From contig NZ_AUAM01000009.1 of assembly GCF_000428725.1 (NCBI RefSeq), forward strand, positions 1-64,000: a DNA stretch of 64,000 bases, written 5' to 3'. Under the pieces are notes generated by a model. It did no database searches. It was not told where the DNA came from and worked only from the letters and a program-made list of their open reading frames with translations. The position numbers and the translations under genes are program-made. Positions within the stretch are counted from its first letter, which is position 1. Each line of letters starts with the position of its first letter. Source of the stretch: Psychromonas aquimarina ATCC BAA-1526. Lineage in GTDB: Bacteria; Pseudomonadota; Gammaproteobacteria; Enterobacterales; Psychromonadaceae. Below are positions 1-10,602 of this stretch, piece by piece.

Positions 1-717
1 AAAGGTTTTGTTCCTTACGGCGCAACATTCCTGATGTTTATGGAATACGCACGTAACGGTTTACGTATGTCTGCATTAATGAAGCAGCGTGCTATTCAGG
101 TGTTTACTCATGACTCAATTGGTCTGGGTGAAGACGGTCCTACTCACCAGCCGGTAGAGCAGATTGCCAGCCTGCGTTTAACGCCGAATATGGACACATG
201 GCGTCCATGTGACAGTGTTGAGTCTGCTGTTTCCTGGAAATCTGCAATCGAACGTACTGACGGTCCAACATCACTTATCTTCAGTCGTCAAAACCTTAAG
301 CCGCAGCCTCGTGATGCACAGCAGTTAGCCGATGTTGCAAAAGGCGGTTACGTACTGTTAGACAGCGCGGCTCCTGCTGAAATTATCTTGATCGCTACTG
401 GTTCTGAAGTACAGCTTGCAGTTGAAGCTCACGCTGAACTGACAGCTCAAGGTAAAGCGGTGCGTGTTGTTTCTCTTCCTTGTACAGATGTATTTGAAAC
501 GCAAAGTGCAGAGTATAAAGAGTCTGTATTACCGGCTGCTGTAACTAAACGTGTTGCAATTGAAGCGGGTATTGCGGATTACTGGTACAAGTACGTTGGT
601 CTAAACGGTAAAGTTATCGGTATGACAACATTCGGTGAGTCAGCACCAGCTGAGCAGCTGTTTGAAATGTTCGGTTTCACTGTTAAAAATGTAGTTGAAA
701 CTGCTAACAGCCTGTAA
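1..717 (+). CDS. tkt: Transketolase, C-terminal part (5' end outside the window)
   Basis: Transketolase moves two-carbon units between sugar phosphates in the non-oxidative pentose phosphate pathway, using thiamine diphosphate. The frame is open from base 1 and 238 residues remain. They cover the end of the pyrimidine-binding domain ([11 protein letters not shown], a signature of the family) and the whole C-terminal domain. The family is normally about 660 residues, so roughly two thirds lies off the left edge. A strong terminator follows 23 bases after the stop. Two transaldolase genes lie 2.6 kb downstream, so the locus groups pentose phosphate functions. tktA and tktB cannot be separated on this fragment. 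Confidence 0.95.
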   Translation, partial: KGFVPYGATFLMFMEYARNGLRMSALMKQRAIQVFTHDSIGLGEDGPTHQPVEQIASLRLTPNMDTWRPCDSVESAVSWKSAIERTDGPTSLIFSRQNLKPQPRDAQQLADVAKGGYVLLDSAAPAEIILIATGSEVQLAVEAHAELTAQGKAVRVVSLPCTDVFETQSAEYKESVLPAAVTKRVAIEAGIADYWYKYVGLNGKVIGMTTFGESAPAEQLFEMFGFTVKNVVETANSL

Positions 718-740
718 TCTTTAACTTATAAAGATTAATA

Positions 741-767
741 AAAAACCGCGTTTATCGCGGTTTTTTT
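741..767 (+). terminator. Rho-independent terminator after tkt
   Basis: A GC stem (ACCGCG / CGCGGT) with a TTTAT loop is followed by seven T. The same hairpin core recurs after the transaldolase gene at 4285-4311. Confidence 0.9.
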
Positions 768-782
768 GTATCTGAGATAAAT

Positions 783-2138
783 TCAGGCATTGATACTGTG
801 CAGTGCTTCATCTAAGAGACTTTCCGGTGTATAGATTTTATCTGTTATGCCGATTCGATTCGCTCTGGACTGCTGCTCGGTTAACTCACCATAATTGAAA
901 AGTACACGTTGTATTTCAAATACTTCGTTAATAACATTAAAGCTGTTTATGCCTTTATTTATATTCCTGTCAAGGTAGCTGTAAAAGCGCTCTACATCGT
1001 TTGTTTCTTTGAGCGGAACTGCCGTATCCTTTTTGCCCGCAGATGTAACCGGGCAGTAAGCTGCAAATTCATTGCTGTACCAGCGGTCATTCCACCATCC
1101 AATTTTTTTGCCGTTTATATGCTCCCCGGCTTTAGCGAGAGGCACAAAGAAATATACATTAGCATTGGCTTTCTTTATCTCCTTCAATGATGCCATTAAT
1201 GCTCCGGCTCTGAGTGTGCTTTCATGCTCTATAAAATGATCGTATTTTTGTGATTTTCGAGTAAAAGCATTAAGCAGCTGAAAATGCACATAAGCTAATT
1301 TGTCCGGATAGATTAAGCTGCATTTTGTCAGTGCTTTTAGTTCGCCGACCAGTAACTGCTCAAAATGCTTTCTTTTCATATTTTGTGTATAGCGGTCGAC
1401 CAGCATGTTTTCAGTACTTTCTAAGTCATGGCTAACAACGATTGTGCTGCTGTGTGCCTGGTAGTTGTCTTCAGTATGCAGCTTTGTTCTGGTTAGATTA
1501 TGGCTCTGTAATAATATATAACCGCTGTTAATCTCGCTGCTGATCAGGCTGTAAACACCTCTTTTATGTTTCAGGGAAAGCACTTTTCCTTCGCTGTGCA
1601 GCCCTAAATATTTTCTCTCTATTATTTTTTCTTCATTTATTCTGCTGAAGTTTGCAAGGATTAAAGACAGCTGATGCAGGTAAAAATAATAGGATTTTGG
1701 CGAAAGCCCGGTTGTTTTTATCGCCTCACGGGTTTCCTGCTTGTTTACAATGGTAGATAAAACAGCCTGCAGCTGTTTGTTTTTTTTGAAGTTTGCTTTG
1801 GTAAAAACGGATCCGCATGCGGCGCATTGTTGTCTCTGCCGCCCCGAAGAGGTGAAACCATATTTATGTAAACGGGTATCTTTCTCAAAGAAAAAATAGC
1901 TGGAGCATTTAGGGCAGTGATTTAATTTTGCAGAGAAGTGTATCTCCAGTTTCTCTTTTATAATATTAGCCACAAGCTCGTTGTTCACCCACGGCGGGTT
2001 ACTGCCGCATGATTTGCATGCCGTTGATAAATAACCTAATCTTGTGCTTTTATGAATGTAATCCTGACTGTTTAAAACACCAAAATTTCTGCAGTGGACA
2101 GCTTTACAGCAGTTAAAGTTATTTGCAAATTTAAACAT
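783..2138 (-). CDS. Zinc-ribbon protein, possibly transposase-derived
   Basis: This 451-residue protein is not firmly recognised. The N-terminal 110 residues contain three CxxC pairs (CKSCG, CPKCS, CAACG), and the last follows a GRQRQ stretch. That layout resembles the zinc ribbon of IS1-type InsA transposase proteins. The remainder is basic and has no catalytic triad I can place with confidence. No inverted repeats or target duplications are visible around it, so an intact insertion sequence is not supported. It may be a domesticated transposase or a nucleic-acid-binding protein. It is convergent with tkt and divergent from the XapX gene, with about 185 bases of AT-rich sequence between. Confidence 0.6.
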   Translation of the reverse strand: MFKFANNFNCCKAVHCRNFGVLNSQDYIHKSTRLGYLSTACKSCGSNPPWVNNELVANIIKEKLEIHFSAKLNHCPKCSSYFFFEKDTRLHKYGFTSSGRQRQQCAACGSVFTKANFKKNKQLQAVLSTIVNKQETREAIKTTGLSPKSYYFYLHQLSLILANFSRINEEKIIERKYLGLHSEGKVLSLKHKRGVYSLISSEINSGYILLQSHNLTRTKLHTEDNYQAHSSTIVVSHDLESTENMLVDRYTQNMKRKHFEQLLVGELKALTKCSLIYPDKLAYVHFQLLNAFTRKSQKYDHFIEHESTLRAGALMASLKEIKKANANVYFFVPLAKAGEHINGKKIGWWNDRWYSNEFAAYCPVTSAGKKDTAVPLKETNDVERFYSYLDRNINKGINSFNVINEVFEIQRVLFNYGELTEQQSRANRIGITDKIYTPESLLDEALHSINA

Positions 2139-2325
2139 GTTTCCGCCTGAAAACCTTCAAAAAACAACTTATAAGATTCATATTATAACCTATCAACAGA
2201 TTTGGGTAACAGCTGTTTTAGATCTTAATTTAGACATTATTAAAGAGACTCTGGTCACACTTTGCTTTCTATAAATTACTAAACTGGTCTTAATTATTCA
2301 GTGCATCAACTTTCAGGGAACTCTT

Positions 2326-2502
2326 ATGCATGAAATATTCAAGGCTTTGTTTGCAGGATTAGTTGTTGGACTGCTCTTTGCTTTTTTAAGATTACCAATA
2401 CCTGCTCCACCGGTTTTATCGGGAATTATGGGTATTGTAGGCGTGTATTTAGGCGGTATGTTATTCCAAAAATACATCAGTAATTTACTTAATACCAAAT
2501 AA
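2326..2502 (+). CDS. XapX domain small membrane protein (58 aa)
   Basis: A short gene starting at ATG 2326 and ending at TAA 2500, with AGGGAA about eight bases upstream. The product has one N-terminal hydrophobic helix, the family-typical FLRLPIPAPP turn, then a second hydrophobic helix (LSGIMGIVGVYLGGML). This is the pattern of the XapX/DUF1427 family, two-helix inner-membrane proteins of unknown function. It lies 40 bases ahead of deoD on the same strand and may be cotranscribed. In E. coli a family member is associated with xanthosine metabolism, which fits the purine nucleoside phosphorylase next door; that functional link is inference. Confidence 0.8.
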   Translation: MHEIFKALFAGLVVGLLFAFLRLPIPAPPVLSGIMGIVGVYLGGMLFQKYISNLLNTK

Positions 2503-2542
2503 CTTTAATTAACTTGTCAATTAATAATTAGGAACTAAAAAT

Positions 2543-3268
2543 ATGTCTACTCCTCACATAAATGCAGAAATGGGTGATTTCGCTGATGTTGTTATTATGC
2601 CGGGCGATCCGCTTCGTGCTAAATTCATCGCTGATAATTTTTTAACAAACGTAGTTCAAGTTTGTGATGTCCGTAATATGCTTGGTTTTACCGGCGAATA
2701 CAAAGGCCGTCGTATCTCAGTTATGGGACACGGTATGGGCATTCCTTCTGTTTCTATCTACACCACTGAACTTATTAAAGATTTCGGCGTAAAAACTATT
2801 ATCCGTGTCGGTAGCTGTGGTGCCGTTCTTGATGATGTGAACTTAGGCGATATCGTTATTGCAGCCGGTGCCAGCACAGACTCTAAAGTAAACCGTATCA
2901 GATTTAATAATCATGATTTTGCAGCGATTGCTGATTATCAGTTAGTTGCTAATGCGATGAATACAGCTGAAACTCAGGGCGTGAAAGTTAAAGCGGGTAA
3001 TGTTTTCACTGCGGATCTGTTTTACTCTGCAGAGCCTGAGTTTTTCAAGAAAATGGCTAGCTACGGCGTGCTTGGTGTAGATATGGAAGCTGCCGGTCTT
3101 TATGGTGTGGCTGCTGAATACGGTGCAAAAGCGTTAACTATTCTTACAGTATCAGATCATATTACTCGTGGTGAAGCAGCTTCATCTGAAGCTCGTCAAA
3201 CCGGCTTTAAAGCAATGATTGAACTGGCTTTTGAATCGGTATTACTTGGCGATAAAAAAGCACTTTAG
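2543..3268 (+). CDS. deoD: Purine nucleoside phosphorylase, DeoD type
   Basis: A hexameric cytosolic enzyme that splits purine (deoxy)nucleosides with phosphate into base and (deoxy)ribose-1-phosphate. The 241 residues match the E. coli length. The N-terminus [15 protein letters not shown], the GDPLRA phosphate loop (residues 21-26), the MGHGMGIPS segment, RVGSCG, the substrate-binding EMEAAG-type segment (here [10 protein letters not shown]) and the catalytic Asp of VSDHI are all present. AGGAA lies eight bases before ATG. The pentose phosphate it releases can feed the downstream transaldolase, 33 bases away on the same strand. Confidence 0.95.
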   Translation: MSTPHINAEMGDFADVVIMPGDPLRAKFIADNFLTNVVQVCDVRNMLGFTGEYKGRRISVMGHGMGIPSVSIYTTELIKDFGVKTIIRVGSCGAVLDDVNLGDIVIAAGASTDSKVNRIRFNNHDFAAIADYQLVANAMNTAETQGVKVKAGNVFTADLFYSAEPEFFKKMASYGVLGVDMEAAGLYGVAAEYGAKALTILTVSDHITRGEAASSEARQTGFKAMIELAFESVLLGDKKAL

Positions 3269-3301
3269 TTTCTTACACAAAAATTTTACAAGGTTATTAT
3301 T

Positions 3302-4252
3302 ATGACATCTAAATTAGATGAATTACGCAAACTGACAACTGTTGTAGCTGATACCGGGGATATTGAAGCAATTCAAAAATATAAACCTCAAGATGCAACC
3401 ACTAACCCTTCTTTGATTTTAAAAGCTGCACAGATTGCTGATTATGCACCTTTAATCGACAGCGCTATTGAGTATGCAAAAGCACAAAGCGATTCTGCTG
3501 AACAGCAGGTTCAAGATACCTGTGACATGTTAGCGGTTAATATCGGTAAAGAGATTTTAAAGATTGTACCGGGGCGCATCTCTACTGAAGTTGATGCTCG
3601 TTTATCTTATGACACAGAAGCAAGCCTGGTTAAAGCGCGTCAGCTGATGAAAATGTATAACGATGCTGGCATTAGCAATGATCGTATTCTGATCAAACTT
3701 GCATCAACCTGGCAGGGCATTAGAGCCGCTGAGATTTTAGAAAAAGAGGGTATCAACTGTAATCTGACACTGCTGTTTTCTTTTGCTCAAGCGCGTGCAT
3801 GTGCTGAAGCCGGTGTATATCTAATTTCTCCGTTTGTCGGCCGTATTATGGACTGGCATAAAGCCAACGAAGGGCGTGATTTTGCACCTCAGGAAGATCC
3901 GGGTGTACTGTCTGTTTCTAAAATATACAACTTCTACAAAGCAAACGATTATAAAACCGTTGTTATGGGCGCAAGCTTCAGAAACACAGGTGAAATTTTA
4001 GAGCTGGCCGGCTGTGACCGCTTAACTATCAGCCCTGAATTACTGCAGCAGTTAGAAGATACAGAGGGTGAAGTGGTTAGAAAATTAGCACCTTCTGTTA
4101 CTGAGAAAACATCTCAAGCTCCGCTAACTCATGCTGAGTTTTTATGGGAACATAATCAGGATCCGATGGCGATTGAAAAACTAGCTGAAGGTATCCGCAA
4201 TTTTGCTCTCGACCAGGATAAACTGGAAAAAATGATTGCAGAGCGTCTTTAA
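3302..4252 (+). CDS. talB: Transaldolase (copy 1)
   Basis: Transaldolase moves a dihydroxyacetone unit from sedoheptulose-7-phosphate to glyceraldehyde-3-phosphate. At 316 residues it is full length for the TalB family. Visible motifs are DATTNPSL near the N-terminus, the EVDARLS segment, and RILIKLAST holding the Schiff-base lysine near residue 132. The SPFVGRI and MGASFR segments complete the barrel. It follows deoD closely and shares its direction. A terminator lies 33 bases after the stop. A second, similar transaldolase faces it from the other strand. Confidence 0.95.
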   Translation: MTSKLDELRKLTTVVADTGDIEAIQKYKPQDATTNPSLILKAAQIADYAPLIDSAIEYAKAQSDSAEQQVQDTCDMLAVNIGKEILKIVPGRISTEVDARLSYDTEASLVKARQLMKMYNDAGISNDRILIKLASTWQGIRAAEILEKEGINCNLTLLFSFAQARACAEAGVYLISPFVGRIMDWHKANEGRDFAPQEDPGVLSVSKIYNFYKANDYKTVVMGASFRNTGEILELAGCDRLTISPELLQQLEDTEGEVVRKLAPSVTEKTSQAPLTHAEFLWEHNQDPMAIEKLAEGIRNFALDQDKLEKMIAERL

Positions 4253-4284
4253 TTAACTGATTAATCAGTTTGTAAAAAGCAAGA

Positions 4285-4311
4285 AAAAACCGCGTTTATC
4301 GCGGTTTTTTT
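4285..4311 (+). terminator. Terminator between the convergent transaldolase genes
   Basis: The ACCGCG / CGCGGT hairpin with flanking A and T runs matches the one after tkt. With A runs on the left and T runs on the right, it can serve both strands. Confidence 0.9.
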
Positions 4312-4338
4312 ATATTCAATAGAGACTGCTGTTTAAGT

Positions 4339-5298
4339 TTATTTTTGCAGAAGATCTGCAAGCTGCTGTTCTAACTTGATCTGATCAACAGCAAAGTTAC
4401 GAATGCCTTCTGCTAACTTTTCCGTTGCCATGGCGTCTTCATTCATTAACCATCTAAAACCGCTTTCAGATAAGCTTGCACTTTTTTCTGCAGCCGCTGC
4501 TGCTGGATTCAATTTCTGTTCGACAGGCTCATCACTCTGCTCTAATGCCGCCATCAAATCCGGACTGATGGTTAAACGGTCGCAGCCGGCAAGTGCTAGA
4601 ACTTCTTCAACACTTCGAAAACTAGCTCCCATTACCACGGTTTTATAACCCTGCTGTTTGTAATAGTTATAAATATTCGTTACCGAGATAACCCCGGGAT
4701 CTTCATCTGCAGGGTATTCGCTGCGGCCGGTGTCTTTTTTATACCAGTCCAGGATTCTACCTACAAAAGGTGATATCAGATAAGCACCGGATTCAGCACA
4801 GGCACGGGCCTGAGCGAAACTGAACAGCAGCGTCAGGTTACAGTTAATACCTTCTTTTTCAAGCGCTTCAGCCGCTTTGATACCTTCCCAGGTTGAGGCC
4901 AGTTTAATCAGTATACGGCTATTATCAATGCCCGCTTCTTTGTACAGTGACATCAGTTTACGGGCTTTATCTATCGAAGCTTGTGTATCAAAAGATAAGC
5001 GTGCATCAACTTCAGTGGATATTCTTCCCGGTACAATTTTCAAGATTTCCAGACCAATCAATACAGACAGTTTATCGGCAGCATCTACGGTCTGCAGCTG
5101 GAGATCATTTGACTGCTGCTTTGCCCAGTCACAGGCCTGTAATAACAGCGGCTGGTACTGCTCTAATGAGGCTGCTTTTAATAATAATGACGGGTTTGTA
5201 GTTGCATCCTGCGGTTGAAATTTAGCAATTGCTTCAACATCACCGGTATCTGCGACGACTGTGGACATCTTTTTTAATTGTACAAGCTGGTTGGCCAT
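4339..5298 (-). CDS. tal: Transaldolase (copy 2)
   Basis: A second full-length transaldolase of 319 residues with the same key motifs as copy 1: [24 protein letters not shown] with the catalytic lysine, SPFVGRI and MGASFR. The two copies are closely similar in the core but differ near the C-terminus, where this one has an alanine-rich segment ([10 protein letters not shown]). The paralog pair is arranged tail to tail around a shared terminator. Many enterobacteria carry talA and talB at separate loci, so the tight convergent pair suggests local inverted duplication or relocation. Which copy is dominant cannot be told here. Confidence 0.93.
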   Translation of the reverse strand: MANQLVQLKKMSTVVADTGDVEAIAKFQPQDATTNPSLLLKAASLEQYQPLLLQACDWAKQQSNDLQLQTVDAADKLSVLIGLEILKIVPGRISTEVDARLSFDTQASIDKARKLMSLYKEAGIDNSRILIKLASTWEGIKAAEALEKEGINCNLTLLFSFAQARACAESGAYLISPFVGRILDWYKKDTGRSEYPADEDPGVISVTNIYNYYKQQGYKTVVMGASFRSVEEVLALAGCDRLTISPDLMAALEQSDEPVEQKLNPAAAAAEKSASLSESGFRWLMNEDAMATEKLAEGIRNFAVDQIKLEQQLADLLQK

Positions 5299-5549
5299 GA
5301 TATTTACCCTGCTGTTAATTGGTTAATAATTTATTTTTAATAAAGATAGAACAAAGGGAGTGCCTGAAATTTATATACTGCAGCCGTTCTGCAGCTGCCT
5401 TTTTATTAGTATCAAGAGTTTTATGGTTAAGCAAGTAAGCTTTTAATAATAATAGACTTGTTAAAAATTTAAATTTTTCCTTCCGATCCATCTCACATTT
5501 ATTCATAAAGAGAAGTGCAATTTTTTTTGTTTTAGTCTAATTTTTACCC

Positions 5550-5577
5550 ATCGAAACGTTTGCGCAAACGTTTCGAT
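5550..5577. promoter_or_regulatory. RbsR operator upstream of rbsD
   Basis: A perfect 28-bp palindrome with half-site ATCGAAACGTTTGC lies 75 bases before the rbsD start. It has the central CG and the AAACG/CGTTT arms typical of LacI/GalR-family operators. RbsR of E. coli binds a very similar palindrome. It is the only such site I see in the window, and rbsR is at the end of the same cluster. Confidence 0.88.
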
Positions 5578-5652
5578 ATGGTTTAAGTACAGTTTTCTTA
5601 AATGTTTTGAGTAACAATTTTTAAATTAAAGCGACTCTTCAAGGTGAATGTC

Positions 5653-6069
5653 ATGAAAAAAACAGCATTAATTAACGCTGAATTATCTTATCTGGTAGCC
5701 TCTCTCGGGCATTTCGACGAGATTACCATCTGCGATGCCGGGCTTCCGGTTCCAAGTCAAACCCAGCGCATTGACCTGGCTTTAACGCATGGTGTTCCGG
5801 CGTTTATTGATACAGTCAGCGTGCTGCTGGATGAGATGCAGGTTACCGGCGTGATTTTAGCTGAAGAGTTCCAGCTGGTAAGTCCGGATCTGCACAATGC
5901 ACTGCAGGGGCTTATTGCGAAAGAGCAGAAACAGGGTAAAGAAATCAGTGTTTCATATATCAGCCATGAAGAGTTCAAGGGACGTACCAGAGACAGCAAA
6001 GCGGTTGTACGTACCGGTGAGTGTACGCCTTATGCAAATGTTATTTTTCAGGCCGGTGTTGTTTTTTAG
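5653..6069 (+). CDS. rbsD: D-ribose pyranase
   Basis: RbsD interconverts the pyranose and furanose forms of ribose so that RbsK can use imported sugar. The 138-residue product matches the E. coli size. It has the N-terminal LGHFDEITICDAGLP segment with the catalytic His and Asp, and the C-terminal VVRTGECTPYANVI signature. I chose ATG 5653 because AAGGTG lies seven bases upstream and the resulting MKK N-terminus matches the family; the in-frame GTG at 5644 overlaps that ribosome binding site. First gene of the rbs operon, directly after the operator. Confidence 0.93.
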   Translation: MKKTALINAELSYLVASLGHFDEITICDAGLPVPSQTQRIDLALTHGVPAFIDTVSVLLDEMQVTGVILAEEFQLVSPDLHNALQGLIAKEQKQGKEISVSYISHEEFKGRTRDSKAVVRTGECTPYANVIFQAGVVF

Positions 6070-6097
6070 TCCAGCAAATAATTATTAAGGAGCTGCT

Positions 6098-7603
6098 ATG
6101 AAACAGCCCATTTTAGAATTAAAAGGCATTCACAAAGCATTTCCCGGTGTAAAAGCGCTGGATGATGCATGTTTAAACGTTTACCCGGGTAAAGTGATGG
6201 CGCTGATGGGAGAAAACGGTGCTGGAAAATCAACGCTGATGAAAGTGCTTACCGGTATCTACTCTCGAGATGAAGGTGAAATCATCTACGAAAATGCCAA
6301 GGTAAACTTCAGCGGCCCGCGTCATTCCCAGGAAGCGGGGATCAGTATTATTCATCAGGAGCTTAACCTTCTTCCTGAGCTGACCATTGCAGAAAATATC
6401 TTTCTCGGCAGAGAAATAACTAATGCATTCGGCGCAATCAGGTGGTCGGTGATGTATGACGAAGCACAGGTCTTATTAGACCGTTTAAATGTGAAGCATA
6501 AACCTTCGCAGCTGCTTGGTGAGCTTAGCCTTGGTGAACAGCAGATGGTTGAAATCGCCAAAGCATTGTCATTTAAGTCTCAGGTTATCGTGATGGATGA
6601 GCCGACCGATGCATTAACTGAAACAGAAACAGCTTCTTTGTTTACCGTGATAAATGAATTACGCGATGAAGGTTACGGCATTGTTTATATCTCGCACCGT
6701 TTAAAAGAAATTTTTGAGATTTGTGATGATATTACTGTGCTGCGTGACGGAAAATTTATTGCCGAACGCCAGGTTGCAGAAACAGATGAGGACAGCTTAA
6801 TTGAATTAATGGTGGGCCGCCGTTTAGATGAGCAGTATCCGCGTATTGAAAGTAAACACGGTACTAGATGTTTAGAGGTTAATAACTTATCGGCCGCCGA
6901 TATTGATGATATCAGCTTCACGCTGGATCATGGTGAAATACTGGGTATTTCAGGTTTGATGGGGGCCGGGCGTACAGAATTAATGAAAGTGATTTATGGT
7001 GCTTTTCCGCGCAGTTCCGGAGAGATGCTGGTTGAGGGCAAAGCCGTTAATCCGCGCAGTCCTCAAGAGGGGCTTGCTAACGGCATCGCTTATATTTCTG
7101 AAGACCGTAAAGGTGACGGCCTGATCCTCGGACTGTCCGTTAAAGAAAATATGTCCCTGTGCTCTTTGAAACAGTTATCTAAAGGCATGCAGTTAGATCA
7201 CGGGGCTGAATCCGTCGCAGTTGAAGATTTTATTCGTCTGTTCAATATTAAAACCCCGTCAAGAAATCAGATTATCGGTAACCTGTCCGGTGGTAATCAG
7301 CAGAAGGTAGCGATTGCAAAAGGTTTGATGACCCGTCCTAAGGTATTGATTCTTGACGAGCCGACACGAGGAGTAGATGTCGGTGCTAAAAAAGAGATCT
7401 ATCAGCTTATCAATCAGTTCAAAGAAGAGGGCATGAGCATTATTCTCGTCTCTTCGGAGATGCCGGAAGTGTTAGGTATGAGTGATCGGATTCTGGTTAT
7501 GCATCAGGGGCGGATCAGCGGTGAGTTTACGGCGCAAGAAGCGGATCAGGAAAAATTAATGGCCTGTGCTTTTGGTAACAAAATTATGGAGAAATCAGCA
7601 TGA
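6098..7603 (+). CDS. rbsA: Ribose ABC transporter, double ATPase subunit
   Basis: The cytoplasmic ATPase that powers ribose import. The 501 residues hold two tandem ABC domains. The first has Walker [10 protein letters not shown] (residues 38-46), signature LSLGEQQ and Walker [12 protein letters not shown]. The second has a degenerate Walker A region ([11 protein letters not shown]), signature LSGGNQQK and Walker [13 protein letters not shown]. The degenerate second P-loop is usual for the sugar-importer family. AAGGAG precedes the start, and its end overlaps rbsC by four bases (ATGA), implying translational coupling. Confidence 0.96.
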   Translation: MKQPILELKGIHKAFPGVKALDDACLNVYPGKVMALMGENGAGKSTLMKVLTGIYSRDEGEIIYENAKVNFSGPRHSQEAGISIIHQELNLLPELTIAENIFLGREITNAFGAIRWSVMYDEAQVLLDRLNVKHKPSQLLGELSLGEQQMVEIAKALSFKSQVIVMDEPTDALTETETASLFTVINELRDEGYGIVYISHRLKEIFEICDDITVLRDGKFIAERQVAETDEDSLIELMVGRRLDEQYPRIESKHGTRCLEVNNLSAADIDDISFTLDHGEILGISGLMGAGRTELMKVIYGAFPRSSGEMLVEGKAVNPRSPQEGLANGIAYISEDRKGDGLILGLSVKENMSLCSLKQLSKGMQLDHGAESVAVEDFIRLFNIKTPSRNQIIGNLSGGNQQKVAIAKGLMTRPKVLILDEPTRGVDVGAKKEIYQLINQFKEEGMSIILVSSEMPEVLGMSDRILVMHQGRISGEFTAQEADQEKLMACAFGNKIMEKSA

Positions 7604-8583
7604 ACAACAAGGTTATAACTAATCAGGACTCCCCTAAATCTGGTGGTCTGATAAATAAAGAATGGTTTATTGAACAAAAGTCATTAATCGCATTAATTAT
7701 GCTGATTGTTGTCGTGTCCTTTCTTAATGAATACTTTTTTACGGTGGACAATATTCTTAATATTCTTCGTCAGACATCGGTTATTGCGATTTTAGCCGCC
7801 GGTATGACCTTAGTGATATTAACCGCCGGTATTGATTTAAGTGTCGGTTCTATTTTGGCATTGTGCGGTGCTTTTGCCGCCAGCATGATCAGCATGGAAA
7901 TTCCTGTTCTGATTGCTGTGCCCGTTTCATTATTAGGCGGTGCCGCGCTTGGTTCTGTGGCCGGTGTTATTATCGCCAAAGGTAAGGTGCAGGCCTTTAT
8001 TGCAACTCTGGTAACTATGACACTGTTACGCGGTGTGACCATGGTTTATACCGACGGCCGTCCTATTTCTACAGGTTTTACTGATGTTGCAGATGCTTTT
8101 GCCTGGTTTGGTACGGGTTATCTGTTTGGAATTCCGGTGCCTGTGTGGCTGATGGTCGGTGTATTCGCTGGTATCTGGTATCTGTTAAATCATACTCGTT
8201 TCGGTCGTTATATTTATGCGCTTGGCGGCAATGAATCGGCAACCCTGTTATCGGGAATTAATGTTGACCGTATCAAGATCGGTGTTTATTCAATCTGCGG
8301 ATTATTATCAGCACTGGCGGGAATTATTATTACCTCGCGTTTATCATCAGCACAGCCGACAGCCGGTATGGGTTATGAACTAGACGCTATTGCCGCGGTT
8401 GTACTTGGCGGTACAAGTCTGGCGGGCGGTAAAGGGCGCATTATGGGGACGCTGATCGGTGCGCTTATTATCGGCGTATTAAACAATGCTTTAAACCTGT
8501 TAGACGTTTCGTCCTACTACCAGATGATTGTTAAAGCTGTGGTTATATTGTTAGCGGTACTTGTTGATAATAAACATAAATAA
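7600..8583 (+). CDS. rbsC: Ribose ABC transporter, permease
   Basis: Inner-membrane channel subunit of the ribose importer, 327 residues, with many hydrophobic helices. It has the [16 protein letters not shown] and [19 protein letters not shown] segments typical of the carbohydrate uptake 2 permease family. It overlaps rbsA by four bases. The gap before rbsB is 70 bases and holds a GC-rich imperfect hairpin that could favour higher rbsB message levels. Confidence 0.95.
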   Translation: MNNKVITNQDSPKSGGLINKEWFIEQKSLIALIMLIVVVSFLNEYFFTVDNILNILRQTSVIAILAAGMTLVILTAGIDLSVGSILALCGAFAASMISMEIPVLIAVPVSLLGGAALGSVAGVIIAKGKVQAFIATLVTMTLLRGVTMVYTDGRPISTGFTDVADAFAWFGTGYLFGIPVPVWLMVGVFAGIWYLLNHTRFGRYIYALGGNESATLLSGINVDRIKIGVYSICGLLSALAGIIITSRLSSAQPTAGMGYELDAIAAVVLGGTSLAGGKGRIMGTLIGALIIGVLNNALNLLDVSSYYQMIVKAVVILLAVLVDNKHK

Positions 8584-8653
8584 ATTTTAATTTTAAAACC
8601 GGCGGGGAGCATAGTGCCTCCGCTAATACCAGTAAGATAAAAAGGAATAGAAA

Positions 8654-9532
8654 ATGAAAAAGTTTACAACATTAGTTTCAGCAGCTGTAATCTCTGCTTC
8701 TTTTAGTGCAACCGCAATGGCACAGGATACGCTTGCGATGGTTGTCTCTACTTTAAACAATCCATTTTTTGTCACTATGAAAGAGGGAGCTGAAAAGAAA
8801 GCGGATCAGCTGGGTTACAAGCTTATTGTGCTTGATTCACAAAATGATCCGAGTAAAGAGCTGTCAAATGTTGAAGATCTGATTATTCGCGGTGTTAAAG
8901 CTATTTTAATCAATCCAACCGATTCCGACGCGGTTTCTAATGCTATCCGCGTGGCAAATCAGGCTAAAATTCCGGTATTAACACTAGACCGGGGAGCAAG
9001 CCGTGGTGATGTAGTCAGTCATATCGCTTCTGATAATGTCGCTGGCGGTGAAATGGCCGGTAAATTTATCAGTGAAAAAATTGGTAAAGATGCACGTGTT
9101 ATTCAGCTTGAAGGTATCGCCGGTACATCAGCTGCCCGTGAACGCGGCCAGGGTTTTATGAACTCAGTTAAAAGCGAAAAAATGGATCTGCTGGCCAGCC
9201 AGCCTGCTGATTTTGACCGTACTAAAGGCCTGAATGTAATGGAAAATATGCTTTCTTCTAAACCGAATACACAAGCCGTATTTGCACAGAATGATGAAAT
9301 GGCATTAGGTGCGGTACGTGCAGTACAGGCATCAGGTAAAGATATTCTGATTGTTGGTTTTGACGGAACCGATGACGGTATTGCCGCTGTTAAACGCGGC
9401 CTGTTAGGCGCAACAATTGCCCAGCAGCCTGGTTTGATTGGTGAGATTGGTATTGAGTCTGCAGCCAAAGTATTAAAAGGTGAAGCGGTAGATAAAAATA
9501 TTCCGGTACCGTTAATGATGGTACTTAAATAA
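8654..9532 (+). CDS. rbsB: Periplasmic ribose-binding protein
   Basis: Captures ribose in the periplasm, delivers it to RbsC and, in E. coli, also to the Trg chemoreceptor. The 292-residue product starts with a clear signal peptide (basic MKK, hydrophobic core, cleavage after ATAMA near residue 23). The type I periplasmic-binding fold is shown by [25 protein letters not shown] and [20 protein letters not shown] precedes ATG. A stable hairpin follows the stop. Confidence 0.95.
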   Translation: MKKFTTLVSAAVISASFSATAMAQDTLAMVVSTLNNPFFVTMKEGAEKKADQLGYKLIVLDSQNDPSKELSNVEDLIIRGVKAILINPTDSDAVSNAIRVANQAKIPVLTLDRGASRGDVVSHIASDNVAGGEMAGKFISEKIGKDARVIQLEGIAGTSAARERGQGFMNSVKSEKMDLLASQPADFDRTKGLNVMENMLSSKPNTQAVFAQNDEMALGAVRAVQASGKDILIVGFDGTDDGIAAVKRGLLGATIAQQPGLIGEIGIESAAKVLKGEAVDKNIPVPLMMVLK

Positions 9533-9553
9533 AAGAGCGGTTTTTGCAGTTGT

Positions 9554-9578
9554 CAGAACCGGGTTTACCCTGGTTCTG
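9554..9578 (+). other. Hairpin between rbsB and rbsK
   Basis: CAGAACC-GGG pairs with CCC-GGTTCTG around a TTTA loop with one bulge. No T run follows, so it is more likely a 3' stabiliser of the rbsB message or an attenuating element than a full terminator. A second inverted repeat (TTGATTAA / TTAATCAA) lies about 40 bases further on. Confidence 0.6.
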
Positions 9579-9667
9579 CCTGCTGCGAAGCCTATTGATT
9601 AATTTTGTTAAATACAGTGTTAATCAATATGTTTCACCTTTATGCTAAAAACTAAGTGGTCAATATT

Positions 9668-10597
9668 ATGAATAAATTAGTCGTTTTAGGCAGTGTTAAT
9701 GCAGATCATGTTCTGCAGGTTCCTTCATTCCCGCGTCCGGGAGAAACATTACACGGCCGGGGATATTGTGTAATCCCCGGAGGAAAAGGCGCCAATCAGG
9801 CGGTTGCGGCCGCACGTTTAGGGGCCGATGTGGCATTTATCGCCTGTGTGGGTGATGACAGTTTTGGTATCAATATACGTAAAGCATTCAGTGAAGACGG
9901 TATAAATGTTGATGCCGTGATGATTGAAGAAAACAAACCGACCGGGATCGCCATGATCCAGGTTGCAGCAAGCGGTGAAAACAGTATCTGTATTTCAGCT
10001 GAAGCAAATGCCTGTTTAACAGTTCCTCGACTGAAGCCTCACCAGCATCTTATCAGCAGCGCTGATATGCTGTTAATGCAGTTAGAAACGCCTGTTGAGG
10101 CGATTAAAAGTGCGGCGGAAACCGCTAAGCAGGCGGGCACTAAGGTGGTGCTTAATCCTGCTCCCGCGCAGCCGTTACCTGATGATTTACTGCAGCTTAT
10201 TGATATAATTACGCCTAATGAAACAGAAGCAGAGCAGCTGACGGGAATTAAAGTCAGCGATATGCAGTCTGCGCAGCAGGCCGCTGATGTGCTTCACAGC
10301 AAGGGAATTAAGCTGGTTATGATAACCCTGGGCAGTGAAGGGGTGTGGATTAGTGAAAATGGTCAGGGTCAGCAGATAAAAGGGTTCCGTGTAAAAGCGC
10401 TTGATACAACGGCCGCTGGTGATACTTTTAACGGTGCATTACTGACGTCTCTATTAGAAGGGGCTGACCTAGCTGATGCTGTTCGCTTTGCACATGCCGC
10501 AGCCGCGATTACGGTGACCGGCGCGGGAGCACAGACTTCAATACCCTACAGAAATACAGTAGATAACTTTCTTATTAATGCGGATAATGAACCATAA
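9668..10597 (+). CDS. rbsK: Ribokinase
   Basis: Phosphorylates ribose to ribose-5-phosphate. The product is 309 residues from ATG 9668. PfkB-family signatures are present: GSVNADHVL at the N-terminus, GGKGANQAVAA binding the sugar, NPAPA, TPNETEAEQLTG, and DTTAAGDTFNGAL with the catalytic aspartate. GTG 9656 is in frame, but the sequence from ATG 9668 aligns better with known RbsK; AAGTGG lies eight bases before it. A mobile-type repeat separates it from rbsR. Confidence 0.93.
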   Translation: MNKLVVLGSVNADHVLQVPSFPRPGETLHGRGYCVIPGGKGANQAVAAARLGADVAFIACVGDDSFGINIRKAFSEDGINVDAVMIEENKPTGIAMIQVAASGENSICISAEANACLTVPRLKPHQHLISSADMLLMQLETPVEAIKSAAETAKQAGTKVVLNPAPAQPLPDDLLQLIDIITPNETEAEQLTGIKVSDMQSAQQAADVLHSKGIKLVMITLGSEGVWISENGQGQQIKGFRVKALDTTAAGDTFNGALLTSLLEGADLADAVRFAHAAAAITVTGAGAQTSIPYRNTVDNFLINADNEP

Positions 10598-10602
10598 ATT
10601 TA

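Noticed and set aside
2313-2498. 61-codon minus-strand ORF
   Set aside because: It is the antisense of the XapX gene, whose plus-strand frame has a ribosome binding site and family motifs.
5315-5506. 63-codon minus-strand ORF upstream of the second transaldolase
   Set aside because: Low-complexity, no ribosome binding site, and it overlaps the probable promoter region of the transaldolase and rbs genes.
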